64,000 nucleotides of DNA, taken from assembly GCF_014851685.1 (NCBI RefSeq), contig NZ_JACVAC010000001.1, positions 124,001 to 188,000 of the forward strand. The letters run 5' to 3'. The translations under genes were made by a program, and so were the position numbers. This document shows positions 16,755 to 23,024 of this stretch, piece by piece. Numbering within the stretch: the first letter of the stretch is position 1; each line of letters begins with the position of its first letter. This stretch comes from Pseudomonas sp. PDM05. Lineage in GTDB: Bacteria; Pseudomonadota; Gammaproteobacteria; Pseudomonadales; Pseudomonadaceae. The notes under the pieces were generated by a model. It saw only the letters and a list, made by a program, of their open reading frames with translations. It was not told the origin of the DNA and searched no databases.

Positions 16755-17265
16755 GTTCCGTCCCCCGAGTTGTCTGGTTGACGTATTTGGCGCGGTTGAA
16801 CATCCCCAGCAGCCCCTGAATGCCGCGAAACACCTGCAGGCGAATCTCGGCCAGTTCCTGATCACTCACAACGCCATCGCCAATGCTCTTGGCCCAGGTG
16901 TCGGCCAGATCGGCCACCTGCCGGAAGTAGCCGGCAATCCCGGTGGTCAAGGTCTCAGGCATGTCGCTGGTGTAGGTTTCAGCCAGCTCCTGCCAGGTCG
17001 TATCACCGACCAGGGCATGCACCGCGTCGAGGATGCGCCGGTCCTTGGTCAGTTCGAGGATCTCGCCGAACTCTTGAATGTTGACGGCGTGGGAGGGATG
17101 GGTGGGAGACAGCTTGTGCTGCAAGGTGGTGGCATTGCGGCCTGTGGTGGCGGCGATTGCGGCGGCACCGCCGGGATAATCCCGTGCGGCGTGGTACAGG
17201 GCTAATTCGAGCGTCAGGACTTCCTTTTGCGCTCTATCAACACAGCTTAAAGCTACTCGGCTCAT
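16747..17265 (-). CDS. Phage regulatory CII-family protein
   Basis: A 172-aa protein of the phage CII regulatory family (PF06892 type). It has the N-terminal HTH context ELALYHAARDYPGGAAAIA and ATTLQHKLSPTHPSHAVNIQ, followed by a helical C-terminal part (RQVADLADTWAKSIGDG). In Pseudomonas prophages this family sits after Cro and before replication genes and is thought to influence the lysis/lysogeny choice; the direct homology to lambda CII is limited. A long, structured intergenic stretch separates it from Cro. Confidence 0.85.
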   Translation of the reverse strand: MSRVALSCVDRAQKEVLTLELALYHAARDYPGGAAAIAATTGRNATTLQHKLSPTHPSHAVNIQEFGEILELTKDRRILDAVHALVGDTTWQELAETYTSDMPETLTTGIAGYFRQVADLADTWAKSIGDGVVSDQELAEIRLQVFRGIQGLLGMFNRAKYVNQTTRGTERG

Positions 17266-17339
17266 GGCATTAATCCTACTAAGTTGCCAGTGCCCCGCGA
17301 CATGCAGTGGTGTTACATTTGCCGCGTGGCTTGAAAGGG

Positions 17340-17590
17340 CCCAAACGCCGGCCAGATCTTAGGGATCGAAACCGGCACCGTGCCGAGGCGAACAATCCGT
17401 TGTTCACCTCTGGCGCAACAGCTGCCTAATCTGTGGTGGAAAAGGCAGCAACCCAAGACATCCGTGTCTTGGCAGCGCGATAAAGGGAGGTGGTTTGCAT
17501 GTGGTGTGCCCTCCTACCTTCGTCGCGACCCGACAGCACTGTGGTGGTGTGTGCCGGGAGGAACTGGGCGGCCCTTGGGTCGCCTTTTTT
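17340..17590 (+). ncRNA. Candidate structured small RNA antisense to cro-cII leader
   Basis: Four hairpins are followed by a plus-strand terminator whose T-run (17585..17590) exists only on this strand, which suggests a plus-strand transcript ending near 17590. The 5' end is unknown; I could not find a well-spaced promoter. Lambda makes the OOP antisense RNA against cII from a similar region, but the sequence and exact placement differ. Boundaries are approximate. Confidence 0.35.
17567..17590 (+). terminator. Plus-strand rho-independent terminator between cII and cro
   Basis: GGCGGCCC-TT-GGGTCGCC followed by TTTTTTC; 7 to 8 bp GC-rich stem with one G-T pair. It points toward the 3' end of cro and has no T-run on the minus strand. 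Confidence 0.65.
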
Positions 17591-17594
17591 CTGT

Positions 17595-17828
17595 CTACAC
17601 TACCTGCCTCACTGCCGAAGTCTCAGTGATGCCGAAATGCTCTAAAACATCAGTTAGCGAGACGTATCCATCACTCTCACGACTCAAGGACTTTATCAAC
17701 GAGACACTGGGGTCCTTGCTTGCGTACTTGACGTGAAGCCGTAGGTAACTCACCGCTATCCCACAGCGCTCTGCATAAGCCTTTAAAGCACCAGAATCTA
17801 ACTGATTAATGTATTCGCGTAATTTCAT
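17595..17828 (-). CDS. Cro-like regulator (YdaS/Cro-type HTH)
   Basis: A 77-aa DNA-binding protein divergent from the repressor. The HTH is MKLREYINQLDSGALKAYAE followed by CGIAVSYLRLHVKYASKD, resembling YdaS/Cro-type proteins. The ATG at 17828 has a GAGGTG ribosome binding site. It is the first gene of the rightward early operon, whose promoter overlaps a 15-bp palindromic operator, so it is expected to compete with the repressor for that site. Confidence 0.82.
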   Translation of the reverse strand: MKLREYINQLDSGALKAYAERCGIAVSYLRLHVKYASKDPSVSLIKSLSRESDGYVSLTDVLEHFGITETSAVRQVV

Positions 17829-17846
17829 GATTCACCTCTCGGCCAA

Positions 17847-17875
17847 AAATTAACCCATTGGGTTACTTTTATCAA
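17847..17875 (-). promoter_or_regulatory. Promoter for cro operon (PR-like)
   Basis: Minus strand -35 TTGATA (17875..17870), 17-nt spacer, -10 TAATTT (17852..17847), about 19 nt before the cro start. The spacer is occupied by the palindromic operator, so repressor binding should block polymerase. Confidence 0.65.
17851..17865. promoter_or_regulatory. Operator palindrome, immunity region
   Basis: TAACCCATTGGGTTA is a perfect 7-1-7 inverted repeat in the gap between cro and repressor. A 12/15 match lies at 19741..19755 over the other early promoter. Confidence 0.75.
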
Positions 17876-17891
17876 CACCAAAAAGGATATT
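17863..17891 (+). promoter_or_regulatory. Candidate repressor promoter (PRM-like)
   Basis: Plus strand TTACTT (17863..17868), 17-nt spacer and GATATT (17886..17891), 33 nt before the repressor ATG. The -35 hexamer overlaps the end of the operator, which would allow autoregulation. The match is weak. Confidence 0.4.
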
Positions 17892-17924
17892 CACCTGAAA
17901 GGTTAATCAAGCGAGAATTGAAAA

Positions 17925-18572
17925 ATGAAAATTTCCGATACCCGCTTACAAAATTTCCGCAGGCTCCTGAGCGACAGGAACCTTCGCTTAACAGATATTG
18001 CCGAGCTCTTAGGCAAAGCACCTGCACAGGTGAGCGCGTTTGGTGGAAAAAATCCAACAAAAGGAATTGGCGACCGGATAGCTAGGGAGATTGAAAAAGC
18101 TCTAAACCTGCATAGCGGGTATCTCGACATGCCATTTGGGCTAAACGAGTTCAATAATGCGACGGTACTGAGCCACACAGGTCGCAAGCTTCCTGTCATA
18201 GGTTCAATAGCTGCGGGTGCATGGTGTGAGTCCCACGGTAGCTTCGATCCCTCTGAAGCCGAAGAATGGATTGATGCACCAGGACCGGTAGGCCCGCGTG
18301 CATTTATCTTGCGAGTTGAAGGGATGAGTATGGAGCCAAAATTTATTGAAGGAGACAAGATAGTTATAGACCCGTCTCTTGAGGCATTACCGGGACACTT
18401 CGTTGCAGCAAAGCGTACAAGTGATCAAGCAGCCACGCTAAAGCAACTTAAGCAAGAGGGCGGCGAACAATATTTATTTGCAGTCAACCCTGACTGGCCA
18501 GAAAGAATTATACGTATGACAGAAGAGTGGACAATTTGTGGTCGTGCCAGATGGAAAATATCCGACCTATAA
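17925..18572 (+). CDS. Phage repressor, CI/LexA-like with S24 peptidase domain
   Basis: A 215-aa repressor. Residues 1-70 form the HTH (RNLRLTDIAELLGKAPAQVS), and residues 90-210 form the LexA-type self-cleaving domain: cleavage site Ala97-Gly98 in SIAAGAW, nucleophile Ser135 in EGMSMEP and general base Lys173 in ATLKQLK. RecA-stimulated cleavage should induce the prophage after DNA damage. It is divergent from cro and convergent with the AbiTii-like gene. The region is clearly more AT-rich than the virion genes. Confidence 0.93.
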   Translation: MKISDTRLQNFRRLLSDRNLRLTDIAELLGKAPAQVSAFGGKNPTKGIGDRIAREIEKALNLHSGYLDMPFGLNEFNNATVLSHTGRKLPVIGSIAAGAWCESHGSFDPSEAEEWIDAPGPVGPRAFILRVEGMSMEPKFIEGDKIVIDPSLEALPGHFVAAKRTSDQAATLKQLKQEGGEQYLFAVNPDWPERIIRMTEEWTICGRARWKISDL

Positions 18573-18611
18573 ATCACTCCAGCACGCCACTATAAAACTA
18601 AAGAAGCATCC

Positions 18612-19619
18612 TTATACCACGACCAATGAATCACGCGGCAAAATGGCAATCTCGCCCAAAAATAGATAAGTATGAATCACCGCCAGCCTAGCCTCTTGCG
18701 CAGAAACATCAACATGCACGCCCTTACAGGTCTTTTCATAAATAGCATCTAACCGAGCAGCTAAAAACTCTAGCTCTGAGTTCAATATAGCTTCATTACT
18801 ACTGCTATCAGTCCGCTCAGCCATGTAGGCCAGAAGCCTGTTTTTATACTGTTCCTCCCCAACTTTTCTTGGCTTACCTTTAGAATCCAGCCAATCCTTA
18901 GTGCTTGCCGGAAAAAGAGAGTCTGCAACAGTCATCAACAAGCGTCTGCAAGACGTAAGTGCCGCGGTCCGTGACTCAATAGAGTCATCAGCGATACGCT
19001 CATTTATCGCCACGATTTTCTCAGCGGCCTTAGGGCAATGGGCGCGCACGAAGCTGTCAATCTCGTGCCTAGCACCTTCAAAGATGTCTTGTGCTGCATC
19101 CCCTAACTCTAACGCAAGATACATATCAGTCGCATAATTATGTATTCCAGCGATGTAGGAGACGAATAACGACTTATAATTAGTATAGATATTTTTATTA
19201 TTTGTTTGAATCTTAATCTGCTGATCAAGCATTTTCTCAGTAGCATTTTTCTCGAGAAAATCTTTTACGGCCCCCACAGCGACTGGTGAAAAACTATCGA
19301 GTGTAACTTGAGCGCCATAAACTCGCGCTTCTACCTCAGACAGACTGTGAGTCCTATAGGTCCCTTCACTTAAATTATATCGACCAGAGGAAATTGCATA
19401 TTTCTCACAGCTTTCCAAACTTTTAAAATTGAAATCTGAGGGATAACCTTTCGTTTCATAATCCAGCCAGAGCTGTGCATCTGTATCTCGCATCAACCTG
19501 GCTAGCCTCTTAGCTCGCATTAGAATTTTATCAATTGATAGTGAAGATGTTTCTAAATCGTCTAAGAGAGCTGAAGCTACCGATCGTGCTTCACTTATCC
19601 TTGTGCTTCTATCAGTCAT
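18612..19619 (-). CDS. AbiTii-domain cargo protein, putative phage defence
   Basis: A 335-aa protein encoded between repressor and early operon, against the early operon. Residues 8-60 match the AbiTii N-terminal pattern: ARSVASALLDDLETSSLSID then a helix and LMRDTDAQLWLDYETKGYP. The rest is helical without a motif I can name; the C-terminal KTCKGVHVDVSAQEARLAVI resembles the end of abortive-infection and HEPN-like proteins. The ATG at 19619 was preferred over a TTG seven codons upstream. Very AT-rich codons and the isolated, oppositely directed position mark it as a cargo (moron) gene expressed in the lysogen. Defence or superinfection exclusion is inference. Confidence 0.7.
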   Translation of the reverse strand: MTDRSTRISEARSVASALLDDLETSSLSIDKILMRAKRLARLMRDTDAQLWLDYETKGYPSDFNFKSLESCEKYAISSGRYNLSEGTYRTHSLSEVEARVYGAQVTLDSFSPVAVGAVKDFLEKNATEKMLDQQIKIQTNNKNIYTNYKSLFVSYIAGIHNYATDMYLALELGDAAQDIFEGARHEIDSFVRAHCPKAAEKIVAINERIADDSIESRTAALTSCRRLLMTVADSLFPASTKDWLDSKGKPRKVGEEQYKNRLLAYMAERTDSSSNEAILNSELEFLAARLDAIYEKTCKGVHVDVSAQEARLAVIHTYLFLGEIAILPRDSLVVV

Positions 19620-19658
19620 ACGGACCCCACAGTCAGTCAACCCAAATCCTTCGACATC

Positions 19659-19671
19659 ATGATGACATCAT
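19659..19671. promoter_or_regulatory. 13-bp palindrome upstream of the AbiTii-like gene
   Basis: ATGATGACATCAT is a 6-1-6 inverted repeat 40 nt upstream of the AbiTii-like start. It may be an operator for that gene; no regulator is identified. Confidence 0.3.
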
Positions 19672-19731
19672 AAAAAAACAAAGGGTAGTGAACGCCGAAA
19701 CGCAAAAAAAACACCTCAAAGGTACTTTCTC

Positions 19732-19759
19732 TTGACATGTTAACCTTATGGGTTATTTT
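19732..19759 (+). promoter_or_regulatory. Early operon promoter (PL-like)
   Basis: TTGACA (19732..19737), 16-nt spacer, TATTTT (19754..19759), 35 nt before the first small gene. The spacer is filled by the second operator copy, mirroring the cro promoter layout. Confidence 0.72.
19741..19755. promoter_or_regulatory. Second repressor operator
   Basis: TAACCTTATGGGTTA matches the operator at 17851..17865 at 12 of 15 positions and keeps the TAACC/GGGTTA arms. It lies in the spacer of the early-operon promoter 1.9 kb away. Confidence 0.7.
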
Positions 19760-19794
19760 TACCTCACTCTTCCACCACAGAGCGAGGCAACACC

Positions 19795-19971
19795 ATGCAC
19801 ACCACAGCCACCCTGCACGTCCACCCGGCCGCTGCTAACCCCTCCCGCATCTTCGAAATCCGCCGCCTGGCACAAGACTGCGGCTGCGCCTTCATCGCGT
19901 CAAAACCCAAGCTGAAACAGCGCTCCGCACCTGCTCCATTCAATCCGAACGGCGGAGGGCAAGCGGCATGA
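19795..19971 (+). CDS. Small hypothetical phage protein, first gene of early operon
   Basis: A 58-aa protein, MHTTATLHVHPAAANPSRIF at the start, with one CGC pair in the middle (QDCGCAFIA) and a basic, proline-rich C-terminus. The ATG follows a GAGG ribosome binding site and lies just after the PL-like promoter. Its stop overlaps the next start (ATGA), which argues that it is translated. An antisense frame over the same region is a shadow. No function recognised. Confidence 0.6.
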   Translation: MHTTATLHVHPAAANPSRIFEIRRLAQDCGCAFIASKPKLKQRSAPAPFNPNGGGQAA

Positions 19972-20549
19972 GTAAGTACAAACTCGACAACCGCACCCTG
20001 GCCCTGCTCAAGGCCCAGGTCAGCCTGACCGAAACCTTCAACCACCTTCTGCGCATCGAGACACAGCGCCAGGTCCTGTCCTTTCGCCTGAAAGTCGAAC
20101 GCCGCATTGCCGACACGCACTTCACCGTTGAGCTGGGCAGCGAACGCCACACGCTGACCCTGACCAACAGTAAGAAGATGCACCTCAAGCTTGCAGACTT
20201 CATTGAAGAGATCGTCAACGGGCCTTCCAACCCTGCCGAAGCACCTGTCACGCCGCACGCTGATCGCCGTTACGGCGTGTTTGAAACCGAACACAGGCAA
20301 CAGGTTTTCGATCTGGTGCGAACCGGCGGCGCACTCAGTCTCGACATGGGTTTTGAGCAACCGATCAACCTGGCGATCCACCGCAACAAATCCCGCGCCG
20401 GCATCACCACCATCATGAGCATCGGCGTCAGAAAGCCGCGCTCCAAGTGCTTCACGGTGTACGGCAGCGATGTGGAGATCTATTCCATGGTCGCGGAATC
20501 CATCACCCACCTGGCTGCCGTGGCGACTCCCGCCGCGCATGCAGCCTAG
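19968..20549 (+). CDS. Hypothetical phage early protein (193 aa)
   Basis: A 193-aa soluble protein with an N-terminal helical part (LALLKAQVSLTETFNHLLRI), then a beta-rich section (HFTVELGSERHTLTLTNSKK) and an acidic helix KLADFIEEIVNG. A proline linker near residue 90 leads to a second domain (ETEHRQQVFDLVRTGGALSL) with FDLVRTGG and SRAGITTIMSIGV. I do not recognise the family. It is translationally coupled to the gene before and followed by the KilAC gene, so it likely belongs to early takeover functions. Confidence 0.72.
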   Translation: MSKYKLDNRTLALLKAQVSLTETFNHLLRIETQRQVLSFRLKVERRIADTHFTVELGSERHTLTLTNSKKMHLKLADFIEEIVNGPSNPAEAPVTPHADRRYGVFETEHRQQVFDLVRTGGALSLDMGFEQPINLAIHRNKSRAGITTIMSIGVRKPRSKCFTVYGSDVEIYSMVAESITHLAAVATPAAHAA

Positions 20550-20558
20550 GAGGTCGCG

Positions 20559-20843
20559 ATGGAGCGTAGCCTTGAAAAAGCCGCCAAGTACTTCGGCCTG
20601 ACACGCCCAAAGCTGATTGCACTAATGCGCGAAAAAGGTCTGCTGAACGACCGCAACCTTCCGGCCTTCCCGGTGCGGGATCGCGAGTACCTGCGCGTCA
20701 AAGACAGCAACTGGTATCACGAGACCGCCGGCATGCAGTACAGCCAGTCGACTAAGGTCCGACAAGCCGGTATCCGCTGGCTCGCCGACCAACTGGGGCT
20801 CGAGCTGCCAGCCATCCCGGCAGACAACCGTGACGTGGCCTAG
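20559..20843 (+). CDS. KilAC-type antirepressor C-terminal domain protein
   Basis: A 94-aa protein consisting only of a KilAC-like domain: AAKYFGLTRPKLIALMREKG, then DREYLRVKD, then the conserved STKVRQAGIRWLADQLGL. In antirepressors such as P1 Ant or P22-type proteins this domain follows a Bro-N or Rha part, which is missing here. It may therefore be a small DNA-binding early regulator rather than a full antirepressor. A strong AGGAGG site precedes the ATG. Confidence 0.8.
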   Translation: MERSLEKAAKYFGLTRPKLIALMREKGLLNDRNLPAFPVRDREYLRVKDSNWYHETAGMQYSQSTKVRQAGIRWLADQLGLELPAIPADNRDVA

Positions 20844-21048
20844 GGAGTACGCCCGCCAGATCGTCGCCATGCGCACACGCGAGGAGCGCAACGCTGCGCT
20901 CCTCGAAGTGCCGGAACATCTGCGGGAGCTGACCAAACGCCATTGCTTGAACGCCTGGAACCACCCTTCACGACTCAAACGCAAGGAGGCCGCAGCCCAT
21001 GAGCAACAACAGCCAGACACCGCTACGACTGCAACCAGCGCCGGATAG
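20830..21048 (+). CDS. Small hypothetical phage protein
   Basis: A 72-aa protein from the GTG at 20830: (V)TWPREYARQIVAMRTREERN, a charged helical protein with LEVPEHLRELTKRHCLNAWN. It overlaps the KilAC gene by 14 nt and the PrtN-like gene by 50 nt. Proteins of this appearance recur in Pseudomonas prophages before PrtN-like genes, but no function is known to me. Confidence 0.65.
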   Translation: MTWPREYARQIVAMRTREERNAALLEVPEHLRELTKRHCLNAWNHPSRLKRKEAAAHEQQQPDTATTATSAG

Positions 21049-21325
21049 CGCCACCGTCGAGATGCTGCACCAACTCTTCGGCGACGTGCTTATCCCCCTG
21101 GAAAAGCTGCGCGTGCATTACTTCAAGAACCTCAACGAAAAAACCTTCACCGAGGCGATCGCCAACGGGCGTATTCAACTGCCGGTGACCACCCTGGACC
21201 ACAGCGTCAAGGCGATCCGGTATGCCCACATCAAACACGTCGCAGCACTGATCGACATCCGCGCTTACCGAGCAGACGAAGACATGCCGCGACCACAAAA
21301 CGATTCAACAGAGCAAGACCAGTAA
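20999..21325 (+). CDS. PrtN-like activator
   Basis: A 108-aa protein resembling PrtN, the activator of pyocin genes in P. aeruginosa: LFGDVLIPLEKLRVHYFKNL, then KTFTEAIANGRIQLPVTTLD and the C-terminal VKAIRYAHIKHVAALIDIRA. PrtN binds P-box sequences upstream of pyocin genes. Here the gene sits in the repressor-controlled early operon, so it could link induction to activation of phage or host pyocin promoters. A AAGGAGG site precedes the ATG. Confidence 0.82.
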   Translation: MSNNSQTPLRLQPAPDSATVEMLHQLFGDVLIPLEKLRVHYFKNLNEKTFTEAIANGRIQLPVTTLDHSVKAIRYAHIKHVAALIDIRAYRADEDMPRPQNDSTEQDQ

Positions 21326-21373
21326 CCCAGACAGCTGCCACCACCAGCCACGAAACTACCAGGAGCACACCAC

Positions 21374-21772
21374 ATGACTGCAATTCAAATTTGCGTACTG
21401 ATCAGCCTCATTACCGCCGCCGCAATCCTCTATTGGGCCGGCTACCGAGGCGGCCTCAGTGACGGTAAAAATGACGGTTACGAAGAAGGCCATTCTGACG
21501 GTTTCACCATGGGGCAGGACGATGCCTCAGCCGCGTACGCACGCTCTATCGAAAAGGTGTCGACGCGTTGCCAGCGTCTTGAACAAATATTGCACCGGGA
21601 ACCAAAAGACCGCTTAGACCTTCTCGCCATAGCAGAAAAGCTCAAGCTGGCCGCTGATACCTTCCGAGCGGTTAAAGCAGAAAGCCAGGCATCACAGGCC
21701 CTTGCCTTGCGTGACAAAGCCTTGAACATGGCTGCAGGGCTGGACTCCTTCTTTCAGGAGGACGCGGCATGA
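21374..21772 (+). CDS. Membrane-anchored hypothetical phage protein
   Basis: A 132-aa protein with one N-terminal membrane segment (residues 4-24, CVLISLITAAAILYWAGYRG) followed by a Gly/Asp-rich stretch (GGLSDGKNDGYEEGHSDGFT) and a long helical C-terminal part likely to form a coiled coil. It probably stays anchored in the inner membrane facing the cytoplasm. The stop overlaps the next start. No family recognised. Confidence 0.68.
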   Translation: MTAIQICVLISLITAAAILYWAGYRGGLSDGKNDGYEEGHSDGFTMGQDDASAAYARSIEKVSTRCQRLEQILHREPKDRLDLLAIAEKLKLAADTFRAVKAESQASQALALRDKALNMAAGLDSFFQEDAA

Positions 21773-21990
21773 GCCAGGGCATCCAAACACTTCGCCTGAC
21801 ACCTCAAGCCGCCGGCGCACTGCAACAGCAGCACACCAAGGCGAACCAGGAGCTGCGCGCACTGACACGCTACAACAAGGAACTCGACCGCCAGTTGAAA
21901 GCACTGATCGGCCACGACGCACTGCGTCAGCTGCACAAAGCCACTGCCAACGCCCTGCTGCTGGCCGATCTTGTGAGGGAAGCCGCATGA
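21769..21990 (+). CDS. Small hypothetical phage protein (coiled-coil)
   Basis: A 73-aa helical protein, MSQGIQTLRLTPQAAGALQQ then NQELRALTRYNKELDRQLKA, with heptad-like leucines. ATGA overlaps link it to both neighbours. Function unknown. Confidence 0.65.
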   Translation: MSQGIQTLRLTPQAAGALQQQHTKANQELRALTRYNKELDRQLKALIGHDALRQLHKATANALLLADLVREAA

Positions 21991-22529
21991 ACTGGATCCT
22001 CACCTCCACCGGCAAACGCTTCGACCTGTTCGAGCCCGACGCAGACATGATCGACCCACGGGACATCTCGCACTCGCTGTCCCACCTGTGCCGCTTCAAC
22101 GGCCACACCCGCGAGTTCTACAGCGTGGCCCAGCACAGTTGCATCGTCGCCGAGCTGGTGCCGGAAGAGCACAAACTCGCGGCCCTGCTCCACGACGCAA
22201 CTGAGGCGTACTTGGGTGACATGACGCGGCCACTCAAGCAGTGGATGCCCGATTACCAAGGCTTCGAGAATGTCGTCTGGCAGCGCGTTTGCGAGCGCTT
22301 CAACCTAGCCCTCGAACTGCCCACCTGCGTGCACCGAGCCGACCTGATTGCACTGGCGACAGAGCGCCGCGACCTCATGCCAACCGATCCGGCTATTTGG
22401 GATTGCTTGGTTGGCATCGAACCCATGGCCGAAACCATCCGCCCATGGCCTGCCGCAGAAGCCCGACTCACCTACCACCAGCGCCTGATGGACCAACTCG
22501 CTATCGAACACCGGAGGAAAGCGGCATGA
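21987..22529 (+). CDS. HD-domain phosphohydrolase
   Basis: A 180-aa HD-superfamily enzyme. Metal ligands are visible as VAQHSCIVAEL (first His near 48), the ALLHDATEAYLGDM His-Asp pair near 68 and a later Asp in HRADLIALATE. The pattern is that of YfbR-like nucleotidases and related phage HD proteins that hydrolyse nucleoside monophosphates. A role in changing nucleotide pools during infection is likely but inferred. The gene is coupled by ATGA to both neighbours. Confidence 0.85.
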   Translation: MNWILTSTGKRFDLFEPDADMIDPRDISHSLSHLCRFNGHTREFYSVAQHSCIVAELVPEEHKLAALLHDATEAYLGDMTRPLKQWMPDYQGFENVVWQRVCERFNLALELPTCVHRADLIALATERRDLMPTDPAIWDCLVGIEPMAETIRPWPAAEARLTYHQRLMDQLAIEHRRKAA

Positions 22530-23023
22530 AGAACCACCAGGACAACAACAGCACCCTGCCCGCTTTGCTCCGCACAGCCAGTGGTGGCGACGCGCTAGAA
22601 ACAAACAGTCTCTGCTGCGTAGCAGCAGGCATTTCTGCTCCTATCAGCGCCAATGCCGAGGCACTTATACCCCACATAAAGCTGCGCGGGGCAGCGCTCG
22701 CTGATGCAACGCTAAACGCTCAGGAACGCCCGCTCGCGCAGCCTGCCATGGGGTATACGCAGCATTCACCCACCAGAACTATAGAAACTGAAATTTTCTC
22801 TGACGAAGAACTGGCCGACCTGACTGGATACAAGCAGCGTGCCCATCAACGAAGATGGCTCAACGACCGCAATTGGGTATTCGTTGAGAGCCGTGGTGGC
22901 CGCCCATTGGTCGGGCGCATGTACGCTCGTATGAAACTTGGCATGACCAGTCCAACGTCCGCAGAACAGAGCACACCGCCGCTGAGACCAGCTTGGACAC
23001 CTGACTTCTCCAGGGTGAACTGA
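22526..23023 (+). CDS. DUF4224 domain protein next to integrase
   Basis: A 165-aa protein whose C-terminal part matches DUF4224: EIFSDEELADLTGYKQRAHQ then RRWLNDRNWVFVESRGGRPLVG (central residues). DUF4224 proteins usually lie directly before the integrase and may act as excisionase-like partners. Here an 85-residue extension precedes the domain. The start at 22526 has a strong GGAGGAAA site; a downstream ATG at 22748 would give a short DUF4224-only protein. A 7-bp hairpin lies inside the gene at 22612..22628. Confidence 0.8.
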   Translation: MKNHQDNNSTLPALLRTASGGDALETNSLCCVAAGISAPISANAEALIPHIKLRGAALADATLNAQERPLAQPAMGYTQHSPTRTIETEIFSDEELADLTGYKQRAHQRRWLNDRNWVFVESRGGRPLVGRMYARMKLGMTSPTSAEQSTPPLRPAWTPDFSRVN

Positions 23024-23024
23024 G

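Larger units (their letters stand above)
17266..17594. other. Cro-CII intergenic region rich in hairpins
   Basis: These 329 nt contain no supported gene. Several inverted repeats are visible: GCCGG 17347..17351 with CCGGC 17372..17376; GCTGCC 17421..17426 with GGCAGC 17444..17449; a perfect 8-bp hairpin with TCCG loop at 17453..17472; and GGAGG 17486..17490 with CCTCC 17510..17514. The block ends with a plus-strand terminator. This is the leader of the cII message on the minus strand and possibly a small RNA on the plus strand. Confidence 0.5.

Noticed and set aside
17380..17736. Plus-strand open frame over the cro-cII gap and cro
   Set aside because: Overlaps the real cro gene on the opposite strand and contains the terminator; no family-like sequence.
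19764..20540. Minus-strand open frame opposite the early operon
   Set aside because: The plus-strand genes have promoter, ribosome binding sites and ATGA coupling; the antisense frame has none.
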